In this document: one piece after another, positions 15,596 to 24,808 of the stretch | Numbering within the stretch: the stretch's first letter is position 1 | Layout: every line of letters starts with the position of its first letter | Assembly (NCBI GenBank): GCA_965203915.1 | Contig: OZ241918.1 | Span: forward strand, 806,001-870,000 | Length of the DNA stretch: 64,000 nt | Source: JASGCL01 sp965203915 | Lineage (GTDB): Bacteria > Pseudomonadota > Alphaproteobacteria > JASGCL01 | Direction of reading: 5' to 3' | Notes under the pieces: model-generated | Seen by the model: only the letters and a program-made list of their open reading frames with translations | The model's database searches: none | Told to the model about the DNA's origin: nothing | Translations under genes and position numbers: made by a program

Positions 15596-16120
15596 TTATT
15601 GATAGGGGTTTTCGATGCCAAGGTTTGCCAACAACAGAATCTCTAAATTTTCCATCTTCTCGGCGGCTGATTTTTTATCATGATTAAAATCGAGGAGGTG
15701 TAACAAACCATGCAGCCCAAGATGCACCAGGTGGTGGCGAAAATCTTTGTTGGCTTCCTGCGCTTCTTTCTTGATAACTCCATAACCCAGGGCGATGGAG
15801 CCCAAAAAAGCACGGGGGTTTGTTTTGGGCAGGCCATGCTTCGTCGCATGATTCGCTCCATGGGTTGCGCCAGCGCGCGAGTCATGATGGGGGAAGGATA
15901 AAACATTGGTCGCCATGTCTTGTTGTAAAAAATCTTTTTTTAATTGGCGCATATGGTTGTCATGGGTGAAGAGAATTTCAAGCGAAGCGATGCGGGGTGC
16001 GCCAGGGATTGTTTTGTAAATTTTTTTACATTGCTTGATTAAGAAATTCATGTCGGCCCTATCCCAATCCGCCGTGTCCTGCAGGGCGGTTATCTGCAAA
16101 GGGGTGAAGTTAAAAAACAT
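15596..16120 (-). CDS. ybeY: Endoribonuclease YbeY, with an inserted loop
   Basis: YbeY is a metal-dependent RNase needed for 16S rRNA 3'-end maturation and ribosome quality control. The zinc motif is recognisable as HGLLHLLDFNHD (family pattern HGxLHLxGYDH, with Asp in place of the Gly). TNVLSFPHHD precedes it. Between VLSFP and the GSIALGYGVI strand lies a His/Ala-rich insert of about 20 residues (around SRAGATHGANHATKHG). It is followed by corC and preceded by phoH. Confidence 0.9.
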   Translation of the reverse strand: MFFNFTPLQITALQDTADWDRADMNFLIKQCKKIYKTIPGAPRIASLEILFTHDNHMRQLKKDFLQQDMATNVLSFPHHDSRAGATHGANHATKHGLPKTNPRAFLGSIALGYGVIKKEAQEANKDFRHHLVHLGLHGLLHLLDFNHDKKSAAEKMENLEILLLANLGIENPYQ

Positions 16121-16146
16121 TGTATGGATCCTATGGTCCTTGTTTA

Positions 16147-17166
16147 TTATTTTATGGTGGAATTAGAATCTTTTGCTTTTTTTGTCAAAAATTCTTTACG
16201 CGGTTTCGCGTCTTTTGTTTCTGAATCAACATTATAGGCGGCGATAATTTTTTTCACCAAGCCATGACGTTGAACATCGCTGGTGTCAAATTCTACCATG
16301 CCAACCTCTGGAAATGTTGCTAGCTTTTTTATGGCATCTTGTAATCCCGATTGATCTTTATGGCCTAGGTCGGTTTGCGACCCATCGCCCGTTATCACCA
16401 TTTTGCTACGCTCGCCCAATCGGGTTAAAAACATTTTCATTTGCATTGTTTTGGTGTTTTGAGCCTCATCAAGCAAAATAAAGGCGCGTTTTAATGTTCG
16501 CCCACGCATGTAGGCCAGGGGCGCAATTTCTATCTGCCCCGATTCTTTTAATTTTTTTACTTGGTCGGTTCCCAATATTTCCCCCACAGCATCGTCAATC
16601 GGCCGCAGGTAAGGATCAATTTTTTCCGTCAAATCGCCAGGCAAAAAGCCAAGGCTTTCGCCAGCCTCCACCACGGGGCGGGTGATAATCATTTTCTCCA
16701 CCGCGCCCGATAAAACCAACGACAAACCATAGGCCACCGCCAGATAAGTTTTACCACTGCCCGCCGCGCCAATGCCAAATGTTAAATCTTTTGCCTGCAT
16801 GGTGGCAATGAATTTTTGTTGGTTGGCGGTGCGCAGTTGGATGCGCCTATGTTTGACGGTCAGGGTTGCCAAGGGGTCGCCCGAATCGTCGGGCGGAGCA
16901 TCCATCATGGCATGTTGCTGGTTGGTAATAATCCGCTCCATGGTTGAATCGATATCCTCGGCCAATATACGTTGTTCGTAAATGGTGCGCAAAATTTTTT
17001 CCGCCAGGACGATATTTTTTTTATCGCCTGACAATTTTAATATATTGCCGCGATCGCTAATATCAATCGCCAGCAACCTTTCTAATGCCGAAAGGTTTTT
17101 TCTCCCCACGCCATAAAGTTCTGGTAGGCGACGGTTGTCGTTAAATTCTAAAAGTCTTTGCTCCAT
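16147..17166 (-). CDS. phoH: PhoH-family ATPase
   Basis: PhoH-like proteins are P-loop ATPases, thought to act with YbeY on RNA. The N-terminal half has a KH-like nucleic-acid domain. The ATPase part shows FGIGAAGSGKTYLAVAYG (Walker A, about residue 132), ITRPVVEAGESLGFLPG, FILLDEAQNT (Walker B) and VITGDGSQTDL. The 339 residues match the family. It lies between miaB and ybeY, 13 bases after miaB. Confidence 0.96.
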   Translation of the reverse strand: MEQRLLEFNDNRRLPELYGVGRKNLSALERLLAIDISDRGNILKLSGDKKNIVLAEKILRTIYEQRILAEDIDSTMERIITNQQHAMMDAPPDDSGDPLATLTVKHRRIQLRTANQQKFIATMQAKDLTFGIGAAGSGKTYLAVAYGLSLVLSGAVEKMIITRPVVEAGESLGFLPGDLTEKIDPYLRPIDDAVGEILGTDQVKKLKESGQIEIAPLAYMRGRTLKRAFILLDEAQNTKTMQMKMFLTRLGERSKMVITGDGSQTDLGHKDQSGLQDAIKKLATFPEVGMVEFDTSDVQRHGLVKKIIAAYNVDSETKDAKPRKEFLTKKAKDSNSTIK

Positions 17167-17179
17167 TTTTATTACTTCA

Positions 17180-18670
17180 TTAACCTATTATATTCTGTTC
17201 GTCGGGTTGTTGATAGGATGTATATGGCTGTGGCGCGGCACCCATGACGCTTGGCGCGGCGTGCTGAGCCAGCCGCCCAAAAAGGCTATGTTTTTCGGTA
17301 TGGGTGATGGTTATTTTTTCTAATTTACCGATGAGGCTGGTTGAGCCTTCGCCCGCCAAACGACCATCTATGTTGCCAGGTTCGTTACTGGGCGCCATGA
17401 AATGAACAGGCTGGAGCCAGGGGGATCGCCCCATCAATTGCCCAGGTTTGTGGGTTGTTTTTTCCACCAACACATCGATGGTTTTGCCAACCGTGGCGCG
17501 GTTAAATTTTTCTTCCTGCTGATTAAGCAGGGCTTGCAGACGTTGCAAACGGCTTGATTTGATATCGTCGGGCACCTGGGGCATGTTGGCGGCGGGCGTG
17601 CCGATGCGTGGTGAATAACAAAAAGAATAACAAGCGCTGTAGCCAATTTTTTCCACCGCAGCCAAGGTCATGGAAAAATCTTCTTCTTCCTCGCCAGGGA
17701 AGCCAACGATAAAATCGGAAGACAAGGCAATATCGGGGCAGGCCGATTTTATCTTATCGATGACTGTCATATAATCTTGAAGACCATGGCCACGGTTCAT
17801 CGCCTTTAATATTTTGTCGCTACCACTTTGTAGGGGGAGATGCAGGAAGGGCTGTAATTTTTTATTGCGAACATGTTCCATTATCAATTCATCGTGCATG
17901 TCTAATAGATGCGATGTCACGTAACGAATCCTTAACAGCCCATCAATGTTTGATAATTCGGCTAGCAATTGAGCCAAGTTCCAAGTTTTGCCCTGTGGCC
18001 CCAAACCATGCCAGCCATTGACATTTTGACCGAGGAGGGTGATTTCGCGCGCCCCCGCCGCCACCAATTTTTTTGCTTCGCGTTCGATATCGACATAGGG
18101 GCGCGAGAATTCGGCACCACGGGTGTAGGGCACGACGCAAAAACTACAAAATTTATCGCAACCTTCCTGGATGGCTAAAAATTGCGAGACAGCCATGTTG
18201 GTTGGATTGGTTATCAATTCTTCTTGCAAATAATCAAATTTGCTTTCCACGGGGAATTCAATATCGGCGATTCGTTTTTTTAATGTTTGGCGGCGCGTCA
18301 ACAATTCGGGAAGGCGGTGATAATTTTGCGTGCCGACCACAATATCTATCCTGGGTTTTTGTTTTTGCATTTCTATCCCCATGCTTTGCGCGGTGCAACC
18401 CGCCAGGGTTAAGACGCAATCTTTTTTCATCAATCGTTCCATGCGCCCAATGTCAGATAAAACCTTGCTGTCGGCTTTTTCACGAATATGACAAGTGTTA
18501 AGAATCACCATGTCGGCTTCTTCCACTTGGTTGGTTTCAGAAAATCCCATGGGGGACAATTGCATTTTCATGCGGTCGGCGTCGTAGACATTCATCTGGC
18601 AGCCGTAGCTTTTGATAAATAATTTTTTATCGGGCGCGGGGGGATTGGTTTTATCCAAAGGGTCGGACAT
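17180..18670 (-). CDS. miaB: tRNA-2-methylthio-N6-isopentenyladenosine-37 synthase MiaB
   Basis: MiaB is a radical-SAM enzyme with two Fe-S clusters that adds a methylthio group to i6A37 of tRNAs reading U-starting codons. The N-terminal methylthiotransferase domain has SYGCQMNVYDADRM, NTCHIREKA and LAGCTAQ, giving the three cluster cysteines. The radical-SAM motif is CDKFCSFC, followed by VVPYTRG. A TRAM-like C-terminal part spans about residues 380-460. Its substrate-making partner miaA is at 37652. The last 30 residues are not conserved-looking. Confidence 0.97.
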   Translation of the reverse strand: MSDPLDKTNPPAPDKKLFIKSYGCQMNVYDADRMKMQLSPMGFSETNQVEEADMVILNTCHIREKADSKVLSDIGRMERLMKKDCVLTLAGCTAQSMGIEMQKQKPRIDIVVGTQNYHRLPELLTRRQTLKKRIADIEFPVESKFDYLQEELITNPTNMAVSQFLAIQEGCDKFCSFCVVPYTRGAEFSRPYVDIEREAKKLVAAGAREITLLGQNVNGWHGLGPQGKTWNLAQLLAELSNIDGLLRIRYVTSHLLDMHDELIMEHVRNKKLQPFLHLPLQSGSDKILKAMNRGHGLQDYMTVIDKIKSACPDIALSSDFIVGFPGEEEEDFSMTLAAVEKIGYSACYSFCYSPRIGTPAANMPQVPDDIKSSRLQRLQALLNQQEEKFNRATVGKTIDVLVEKTTHKPGQLMGRSPWLQPVHFMAPSNEPGNIDGRLAGEGSTSLIGKLEKITITHTEKHSLFGRLAQHAAPSVMGAAPQPYTSYQQPDEQNIIG

Positions 18671-18680
18671 GGTTCAGACA

Positions 18681-18712
18681 GGAAGAAACAGGGGGAAGAA
18701 ACAGGGGGAAAA
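18681..18712. repeat. Short tandem repeat in the miaB leader
   Basis: A 13-base purine-rich unit (AAGAAACAGGGGG) occurs twice with partial flanking copies. It lies 10-40 bases upstream of the miaB start on the opposite strand. Slippage here would alter leader length. No function is evident. Confidence 0.5.
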
Positions 18713-18738
18713 AGGCAGGACGATAAAATAAAAATAAC

Positions 18739-18767
18739 TTTACAATATAATATTGGAATCATACTAT
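18739..18767 (+). promoter_or_regulatory. Putative sigma70-type promoter upstream of ubiA
   Basis: TTTACA at 18739-18744 and TACTAT at 18762-18767 have 17-base spacing. A perfect TATAAT at 18765-18770 overlaps but is less well spaced. A transcript from here would have a leader of about 100 bases to the ATG at 18878. Confidence 0.5.
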
Positions 18768-18877
18768 AATGACAAAATGGTTAAAATGCAATCAGATTGC
18801 AACTACCCCCATGTTGTGATAGGGTTATGTGTTATAAAAATATATTATATTTTGACCTCCTCATTTTTGGATACCCC

Positions 18878-19786
18878 ATGGCAAGCGATATAAAGAAAAA
18901 TCATTGGCTATTTGCGGCCACCCCAACACCCTGGCACGATTATATTTTGCTCTTGCGGCTCGATAGGCCTATCGGCACGTGGTTGCTGTTGTTGCCCTGT
19001 TTTTGGGGGTTGGCGATATATCATGATAAAATGTCGGCGGAAGGTTTTTTATATTATCTTATTGTTTTTACCGTGGGTGCCTTCGCTTTGCGCTCGGCGG
19101 GGTGCGTATGGAACGATATATTAGACCGTGAATTTGATAAAAAGGTTGCCCGCACCCGCCAACGCCCCCTTGCCAGTGGTCGTATAAGTTTGGACAGGGC
19201 ATTGTGGGTGTTGGTTACATTGTTGTCCATTGGATTTTTCATTTTGGTGGCGCTTGATAATCACCCCGCCCAGGTTGTGGCTTTGCTGTCGCTTGCTTTG
19301 GTGGTGCCCTATCCCTTGATGAAACGTTTGTTCCCCCTGCCGCAATTGTGGTTGGGTTTTACTTTTAACATTGGGGTGTTGGTGGCGGGGGTCATAGGGT
19401 CCGAAGATTATTTTGATATAGGCCTGTGGTGGCTTTACGCCATAGGTATTTTATGGACCATGGCCTACGACACTATCTATGCCCTGCAAGACAAAGATGA
19501 TGATGAGCTGTTGGGGTTAAAATCTTCGGCTTTGTTTTTTGGCAAGGAAGTTAAAAAAATAGTGGGTGGTTTTTACCTGTTGATGGCGATGGCCTTGGTG
19601 GGGTTGGTATATTATTTGGACGGTAATAACCCGCTGGTTGGTTATGGTCTTTGTGTTGCAACCATGTTGGTGATGTGGAGCAATTATCAAAAAATTAATC
19701 CCAAAAAGCCAGCCATCAATTTGCAGGTTTTTCGCCGTCAGTGGATGGTGGGGGTCTTGATATTGCTGGTGCTTTATTATGCTTAA
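18878..19786 (+). CDS. ubiA: 4-hydroxybenzoate polyprenyltransferase
   Basis: UbiA attaches the isoprenoid tail to 4-hydroxybenzoate in ubiquinone synthesis and is an inner-membrane protein. The first Asp-rich motif is NDILDREFD, preceded by LRLDRPIGTW. The second is in YALQDKDDDELLGLKSSA. Between and after them lie about eight hydrophobic segments. The ATG at 18878 gives 302 residues, the usual size. In-frame alternatives are ATG 18827 (AGGG just before it) and TTG 18797, which would add residues that do not look conserved. ubiE lies nearby at 20710, with fdhD between. Confidence 0.94.
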   Translation: MASDIKKNHWLFAATPTPWHDYILLLRLDRPIGTWLLLLPCFWGLAIYHDKMSAEGFLYYLIVFTVGAFALRSAGCVWNDILDREFDKKVARTRQRPLASGRISLDRALWVLVTLLSIGFFILVALDNHPAQVVALLSLALVVPYPLMKRLFPLPQLWLGFTFNIGVLVAGVIGSEDYFDIGLWWLYAIGILWTMAYDTIYALQDKDDDELLGLKSSALFFGKEVKKIVGGFYLLMAMALVGLVYYLDGNNPLVGYGLCVATMLVMWSNYQKINPKKPAINLQVFRRQWMVGVLILLVLYYA

Positions 19787-19815
19787 AAAATGATGGATGA
19801 TATTGTTTATCAAGC

Positions 19816-20667
19816 ATGCCGCGCAAAGAATTTTCTGATAAATTTTACCAAGGGGATTATTGGTTGGCCCCATCCATCGCCCAGCGCGACCATTTAACAA
19901 CCCCCGTTGCGGTGCTTGACGAAAACGGCGGCACATTGATGCACCCCGCGATTCGCGAAAAACCCCTGACTATATTTTTAAATAGCCAAGAAATTGTCAC
20001 CGCCATGACGATAGGCGACCACCCCCATTATTTGGCGATAGGATTCCTGGTTAATCAAAAAATGCTAACCAAGGATGACGAAATAACCAGCGTGGATGTT
20101 GACGATGATTTGGGTGTGGTGGTGGTGCGCACCAAACAACCCACCCATTTTGAAATGAAAAGCAAAAAGAAAATAGTAACATCGGGTTGCGGGCAGGGCA
20201 CGGTGTTTGGCGATATCATGGATGAGGTTGATAGAAAAAAAATTGACAGCAGCATGACCATCACCACCACGGCGTTGCAAACCTTGCTCAAGCGTATTTC
20301 CCTAACCCCCAGTTTGTATCTGATAGCGGGGGCGATTCATGGTTGCGCCCTGGCGATAGGTGATGAACCAAAAATATATGTCGAAGATGTTGGTCGCCAT
20401 AACGCGGTTGATAAAATTGCAGGCTATATGTGGCAACATGATATTTCAGGCCATGATAAAATTTTTTATACCACGGGGCGGTTGACATCGGAAATGGTTA
20501 TCAAATGTTTGCTGATGGAAATTCCGATATTGATATCGCGCAACGGGTTTACATTGTATGGTGCGCAATTGGCGCAAAAAGCCAACATGACAATGGTGGC
20601 GCGTGCGCGCGGCGGGCGATTCATGGTGGTGGCGGGCGGCGAGCGAATATTATTTGATAAAAAGTAA
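19816..20667 (+). CDS. fdhD: Formate dehydrogenase accessory sulfurtransferase FdhD
   Basis: FdhD passes sulfur from the cysteine desulfurase IscS to the molybdenum cofactor of formate dehydrogenase. TSGCGQGTVFGD carries the loop cysteine used in sulfur transfer. The C-terminal part has EDVGRHNAVDKIAG and YTTGRLTSEMVIK, both highly typical. At 283 residues it is full length. No formate dehydrogenase subunit is in the window, but moaA at 61079 supplies another step of molybdopterin synthesis. Confidence 0.95.
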   Translation: MPRKEFSDKFYQGDYWLAPSIAQRDHLTTPVAVLDENGGTLMHPAIREKPLTIFLNSQEIVTAMTIGDHPHYLAIGFLVNQKMLTKDDEITSVDVDDDLGVVVVRTKQPTHFEMKSKKKIVTSGCGQGTVFGDIMDEVDRKKIDSSMTITTTALQTLLKRISLTPSLYLIAGAIHGCALAIGDEPKIYVEDVGRHNAVDKIAGYMWQHDISGHDKIFYTTGRLTSEMVIKCLLMEIPILISRNGFTLYGAQLAQKANMTMVARARGGRFMVVAGGERILFDKK

Positions 20668-20709
20668 AAAATTTGCGATGATAAAAAAATAGATTGAGGA
20701 GAAATAAAA

Positions 20710-21450
20710 ATGGTTAACGAAGAAGAAAAAGTGGACTTTGGTTTTGAAAAAATTGGGCAGAGTGAGAAAACAGGTCGGGTGCGTGGTTTGTTTGGCAATG
20801 TTGCAAAAAAATACGACCTGATGAATGATGTGATGAGTTTAGGCCTTCACCGTTTATGGAAAGAAGCATTGGTATCGCAAATCCCCAAAGAGGGGCATTT
20901 GCTTGATGTGGCTGGCGGCACGGGCGATATTGCTATTCGTTATTTAAAACATGGCGGCGAACGGGCGACGGTGATTGACCTGACCGAGGAAATGATAAAA
21001 CGCGGCAGGGAAAATGCCGATAAGCTCGGGCTGATGCACAATATTGATTTTATGGTTGGCAATGTGGAAAACTTGCCCTTTGCCGATGCAACCTTTGACG
21101 CCGTCACCATTTCATTCGGCTTGCGCAATGTTACCAACAAGGAAAAAGCCTTAAAAGAAATGCGGCGCGTGTTGCGCCCTGGCGGGAAATTCCTGTGCTT
21201 AGAATTTTCGAAAGTCGTGTTGCCAGGCGTCGACAAAATTTATGAACAATATAACTTTCGTATATTGCCCTTGCTTGGCAGGTATATTGCAAACAGCGAG
21301 GCTTCCTATCGCTACTTAGCGGAAAGCATAAAAATGTTTTATACCCAAGAAGAATTGGCAGAAAAAATGAGGCTTGGCGGTTTTGAAAAAGTAGGCTATG
21401 AAAATTTAACGGGCGGCGTGGTTGCAATTCATCGTGGCTATGCTCTATAA
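20710..21450 (+). CDS. ubiE: Ubiquinone/menaquinone biosynthesis C-methyltransferase
   Basis: UbiE methylates the quinone ring using S-adenosylmethionine. It shows VAKKYDLMNDVMSLGLHRLWK, the SAM-binding loop LDVAGGTGDIA, then ISFGLRNVTNKEKAL and RVLRPGGKFLCLEFS. The length is 246 residues. A strong GAGGAG site lies eight bases before the ATG. It is in the same orientation as ubiA and secB. Confidence 0.97.
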   Translation: MVNEEEKVDFGFEKIGQSEKTGRVRGLFGNVAKKYDLMNDVMSLGLHRLWKEALVSQIPKEGHLLDVAGGTGDIAIRYLKHGGERATVIDLTEEMIKRGRENADKLGLMHNIDFMVGNVENLPFADATFDAVTISFGLRNVTNKEKALKEMRRVLRPGGKFLCLEFSKVVLPGVDKIYEQYNFRILPLLGRYIANSEASYRYLAESIKMFYTQEELAEKMRLGGFEKVGYENLTGGVVAIHRGYAL

Positions 21451-21480
21451 AAAATAATACATGTAAGGAGATAAAAAACC

Positions 21481-22026
21481 ATGGCAAAAGATTACACACA
21501 ATTGATGAATGCCCCCTATGCTATTTTAACCCAATTCCAAAAAGATTTTTCTTTTGAGAACCCTGGAATCATGAGTTTTTTGGTGGGCGGCGTTAAGGAA
21601 GAACCCCAACATAACATGGATTGGACGTTAAGTTTTAACAAATTGCAAGAAAGCGATTATGAAGTGGTGATGAAAATGACATTAACCGCGCGCGCCAAGG
21701 AAGAAACTTTGTATGTTGTGGAAGCGGAATATGGCGCCATTGTTCGCGTTAACCCCAAAAATGAAAATATGACCAACCCGATATTATCGGCGGAGGTTCC
21801 CTCGCACCTCTACCCATTTATACGCGCGATTATTGCCAAGGCGGTTTCTGATGGCGGTTATCCACCCTTGTTGTTGCCCGCGATAGACTTCCACGGACAT
21901 TTTGTGCAAAAAATGCAGGAATTAGAAAAAGAGCAGGCAATGGGCGCGCAGGATAATGCCAAGGCTGGCGATGTCAATGATAATAAAAATACGTCGGCCA
22001 AGAAAAAAGATAAAAAGTTAAATTAA
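21481..22026 (+). CDS. secB: Protein-export chaperone SecB
   Basis: SecB holds precursor proteins unfolded and hands them to SecA. The family signature is visible as DFSFENPG near residue 22, a VVEAEYGAIVRV strand, then VPSHLYPFIRAII and GGYPPLLLPAIDF. The tail of about 35 residues is Lys/Asn/Asp-rich and likely disordered. AAGGAG precedes the ATG at good spacing. The length of 181 residues is slightly above average because of the tail. Confidence 0.93.
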   Translation: MAKDYTQLMNAPYAILTQFQKDFSFENPGIMSFLVGGVKEEPQHNMDWTLSFNKLQESDYEVVMKMTLTARAKEETLYVVEAEYGAIVRVNPKNENMTNPILSAEVPSHLYPFIRAIIAKAVSDGGYPPLLLPAIDFHGHFVQKMQELEKEQAMGAQDNAKAGDVNDNKNTSAKKKDKKLN

Positions 22027-22038
22027 TAATTACATCGA

Positions 22039-22082
22039 CAAGAAAAACGGCGGGCAAAAATGATTTTTCTTGCCATTTTTTC
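22039..22082 (+). terminator. Weak hairpin after secB, possible terminator
   Basis: CAAGAAAAA at 22039-22047 pairs perfectly with TTTTTCTTG at 22064-22072. The loop is 16 bases and a T-run follows at 22076. The stem is AT-rich, so confidence is low. It lies between secB and tRNA-Lys. Confidence 0.3.
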
Positions 22083-22136
22083 AAAATAGTTTTAGGGGAA
22101 TGGGTGTCTCGCTCCATCTTGGAAAAGATTTATCTT

Positions 22137-22211
22137 GTGCGCGTAGCTCAGCGGTAGAGCACCTGACTTTTAATCAGGGGGTCGAGGGTTCGAACCCCTC
22201 CGCGCATACCA
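22137..22211 (+). tRNA. tRNA-Lys (anticodon TTT)
   Basis: The cloverleaf folds with acceptor GTGCGCG pairing CGCGCAT (one G-T wobble at the end), a D-arm TAGCTCAGCGGTAGAGC, anticodon loop CTTTTAA (anticodon TTT) and T-arm around TTCGAAC. The CCA end is encoded. It lies downstream of secB and convergent with the LysE gene. Confidence 0.97.
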
Positions 22212-22272
22212 TACCTCTTCATGTATGGTGATTTGAATATTAACTGCTTTAGCCAAGCAAGTAATATAAAAT

Positions 22273-22923
22273 TTAGTGATGGATGAGGACAGGCACCAAG
22301 GACGAGACCAAGAGAATCGCCATAGCCCAATTAAAATATTTTTGCCGCTGACCACGGCGCAGGAAGCGCGATAGCGATGCGCCCATCACGACCCATAAAC
22401 TGCAATGAAGCACGGTAACCAGGGCGTCAACAAAAAGCACGAATATCACCACTTGCCAATTATAATGAGGGGGGAGGTAAGTAGCAAAGAAGCTAATCGC
22501 CATCATCACGCCCTTGGGGTTAATGAATTGAAAAGCGGCGGCTTCAAAAAATCGTAATGGTCGCGCCCCCGATTTGGATGGTTTTATATTTTTCTTGGTT
22601 TGTTGGGGTGATGTTTTTTCAAGGTTGGTGGTGGTGGTGGCGATTTTGTAGGACAAATAAAGCAAATAGATTATCCCCGTGTATTTTAAGATGTCATATA
22701 ACAAAGGATAGGTATCAAATATTTTAAGCAAACCAAAGCCTACGCTTAGCAACAAAATCGCAAAACCAAACATGATACCCAAGATATGGGGCAGGGTGCG
22801 GCGAAAGCCAAAATTAGCACCCGACGCCATCAGCATCATGTTGTTAGGCCCTGGCGACAGGGATGACGCCATCATATAAAGAAATAATGACAGCCATGCG
22901 CTGTAATCAATATTCCATAACAT
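22273..22923 (-). CDS. LysE/RhtB-family amino-acid exporter
   Basis: This inner-membrane transporter family exports amino acids or small metabolites. The N-terminal SLSPGPNNMMLMASGANFG motif is typical of LysE/RhtB proteins. About six hydrophobic helices follow, with a basic hydrophilic loop at about residues 110-135 and FQFINPKGVMMAISFF after it. At 216 residues it is full length. The substrate cannot be inferred, and it has no obvious operon partner. Confidence 0.9.
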   Translation of the reverse strand: MLWNIDYSAWLSLFLYMMASSLSPGPNNMMLMASGANFGFRRTLPHILGIMFGFAILLLSVGFGLLKIFDTYPLLYDILKYTGIIYLLYLSYKIATTTTNLEKTSPQQTKKNIKPSKSGARPLRFFEAAAFQFINPKGVMMAISFFATYLPPHYNWQVVIFVLFVDALVTVLHCSLWVVMGASLSRFLRRGQRQKYFNWAMAILLVSSLVPVLIHH

Positions 22924-22984
22924 GTATGTTGTTTAAGATAGTTTGATATGATTGTTCAATAAAAAAAGAACAAATATCTTGCGC

Positions 22985-23719
22985 TTAATCGCGCATTTCC
23001 GAACCACCATTGATATGCAATGTTGCGCCCGTTACATAACCTGCTTCGCGGCTGGCTAAAAAAACCACGCCTGCGGCTACATCGTTGGGTTGGCCAATTT
23101 CGCCACTCGGCACGCGTTCCAGCAATTCGGCGCGTTGTTCCTCGGTCAATTTATCGGTCATTTCGGTTTTGACCAAACCTGGCGCAATGCAATTAACGGT
23201 GATGCCGCGCTTACCATATTCTTCCGCCAGGGTGCGGGTTAGGCCCGTCATCGCCGCCTTGGTGGCGACATAATTGGCTTGCCCCGCATTGCCCGCGTGG
23301 CCAACAACCGACGTAATGGAAATAATACGGCCAAATTTGCGCTTCATCATCGAACGGATCAAGCCGCGCATTAAGAAAAATCCCGCGGTTAAGTTAACTT
23401 GCAACACATCGTCCCATTCTTCGTCCTTCATCAACACCGACAGGTTATCACGGTTAAGCCCCGCGTTATTGACCAAAATATCGACGCCAATTTTATCGGC
23501 TTCCTTAATCAATTTTTGCACATCGGCGCGATCTTTTAAATTGGCAACGATGATATGTGATTTGTTGGGTAATTTTTTTTGTAATGCTTCTAATTTATCA
23601 ACCCTTGTTCCGCTTAAAATAACTTCCGCACCTTGCGCGCTTAGCGCGGTGGCGATGGCAGTGCCGATGGAGCCTGACGCCCCCGTTACCAATGCTTTTA
23701 ATCCGTCGAGTTTGAACAT
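22985..23719 (-). CDS. fabG: 3-oxoacyl-[acyl-carrier-protein] reductase
   Basis: FabG reduces 3-ketoacyl-ACP with NADPH in fatty-acid elongation. It shows the TGASGSIGTAIA cofactor loop, NNAG, catalytic Ser in ITSVVGHAG, the YxxxK pair in YVATKAAM, and a GYVTGATLHINGG C-terminus. The 244 residues are standard. It follows fabD by 57 bases in the conserved fabD-fabG order; acpP and fabF, which usually come next, are replaced by the LysE gene. Confidence 0.97.
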   Translation of the reverse strand: MFKLDGLKALVTGASGSIGTAIATALSAQGAEVILSGTRVDKLEALQKKLPNKSHIIVANLKDRADVQKLIKEADKIGVDILVNNAGLNRDNLSVLMKDEEWDDVLQVNLTAGFFLMRGLIRSMMKRKFGRIISITSVVGHAGNAGQANYVATKAAMTGLTRTLAEEYGKRGITVNCIAPGLVKTEMTDKLTEEQRAELLERVPSGEIGQPNDVAAGVVFLASREAGYVTGATLHINGGSEMRD

Positions 23720-23776
23720 GTTTTTAAATCTTATATTTTTTATTGATATTTTTTACAGCAAATTTCTATATGCGCT

Positions 23777-24733
23777 TTATACTGGCTTTTGAAAAAATGC
23801 AAGTTGTTCTTTTATATCGGTGACATTGCCAATGTTAATGGTTTGCGCGGTGGGGGCAATGCGTTTTACCAACCCGCTTAGCACGCGACCCGCGCCAACC
23901 TCCACAAAATGGGTGAAGCCATCCTGCGCCATGTTAAGAATGGTTTCGCGAAATCGCACGGCACCACAAATTTGCGCCACCAGGTCGGACTTCATTTTCA
24001 CATTATCGGTTTGCGCCATGGCGGTAACATTGTTGTAAACTGGCAGGCTCGGTTTGGCGAGGGTAACCTCGGCCAGGGCCTCCTTCATTTTTTCTTCGGC
24101 TGGCTTCATCAGTGGCGAATGGAACGGGGCCGATACGGGCAAGGGCACCGCACGTTTTAGTCCCTGGGCCTTGGCTAATTCGATGGCTTTTTCAACGCCT
24201 TCTTTTTTGCCAGAAATAACAACTTGCCCATCGGCATTGTCATTGGCGCAGGCAACCACCGCGCCCTGCGCCACGGCTTCGGCAATAATTTTTTCAACAT
24301 CTTGCCAATTCATTCCCAACAACGCGGCCATGGCGCCAACCCCTGGCGCGACCGCCGATTGCATGGCGGCACCACGAATTTGTAACAATTTGGCGGTGGT
24401 GGCAAGGGGCAGGGAATCCACCGCGGTAAGGGCGGAATATTCGCCAAGGCTGTGGCCCGCCACCGCGCTTGCCATGGCGGATATTTTTTTGCCCGTTTCC
24501 TGTTCCAACACGCGTAATAATGCGATGGAGGTCACCATCAAGGCTGGTTGGGTAAATTCGGTCATGGTTAATTTTTCGGCGGGACCATTGAAGATGATGT
24601 CGCTCAAACCCATGTTGAGGGCCGAGTCAACCTCCATAAATATATCGCGAGCCAGGGGGAATTGGTCATGGAGGTCTTTACCCATGCCCACAGTTTGCGA
24701 GCCCTGTCCTGGGAATAAAAAAGCAATTTTCAT
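23777..24733 (-). CDS. fabD: Malonyl-CoA:ACP transacylase
   Basis: FabD loads malonate onto acyl carrier protein. The start chosen is ATG 24733, giving MKIAFLFPGQGSQTVGMGKD, the canonical N-terminus; a longer frame to 24814 adds unrelated residues and runs into the divergent gene. The serine nucleophile is in GHSLGEYSAL (about residue 92). SAPFHSPLMKPA carries the catalytic His region. The protein has 318 residues. Confidence 0.96.
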   Translation of the reverse strand: MKIAFLFPGQGSQTVGMGKDLHDQFPLARDIFMEVDSALNMGLSDIIFNGPAEKLTMTEFTQPALMVTSIALLRVLEQETGKKISAMASAVAGHSLGEYSALTAVDSLPLATTAKLLQIRGAAMQSAVAPGVGAMAALLGMNWQDVEKIIAEAVAQGAVVACANDNADGQVVISGKKEGVEKAIELAKAQGLKRAVPLPVSAPFHSPLMKPAEEKMKEALAEVTLAKPSLPVYNNVTAMAQTDNVKMKSDLVAQICGAVRFRETILNMAQDGFTHFVEVGAGRVLSGLVKRIAPTAQTINIGNVTDIKEQLAFFQKPV

Positions 24734-24808
24734 TATTTTGCTATAGCAATTTGTTGTTTTTTGGCAAGAGTTATGATAATTATTTTTTTTGAAGGGAAAA
24801 AAACAAAA

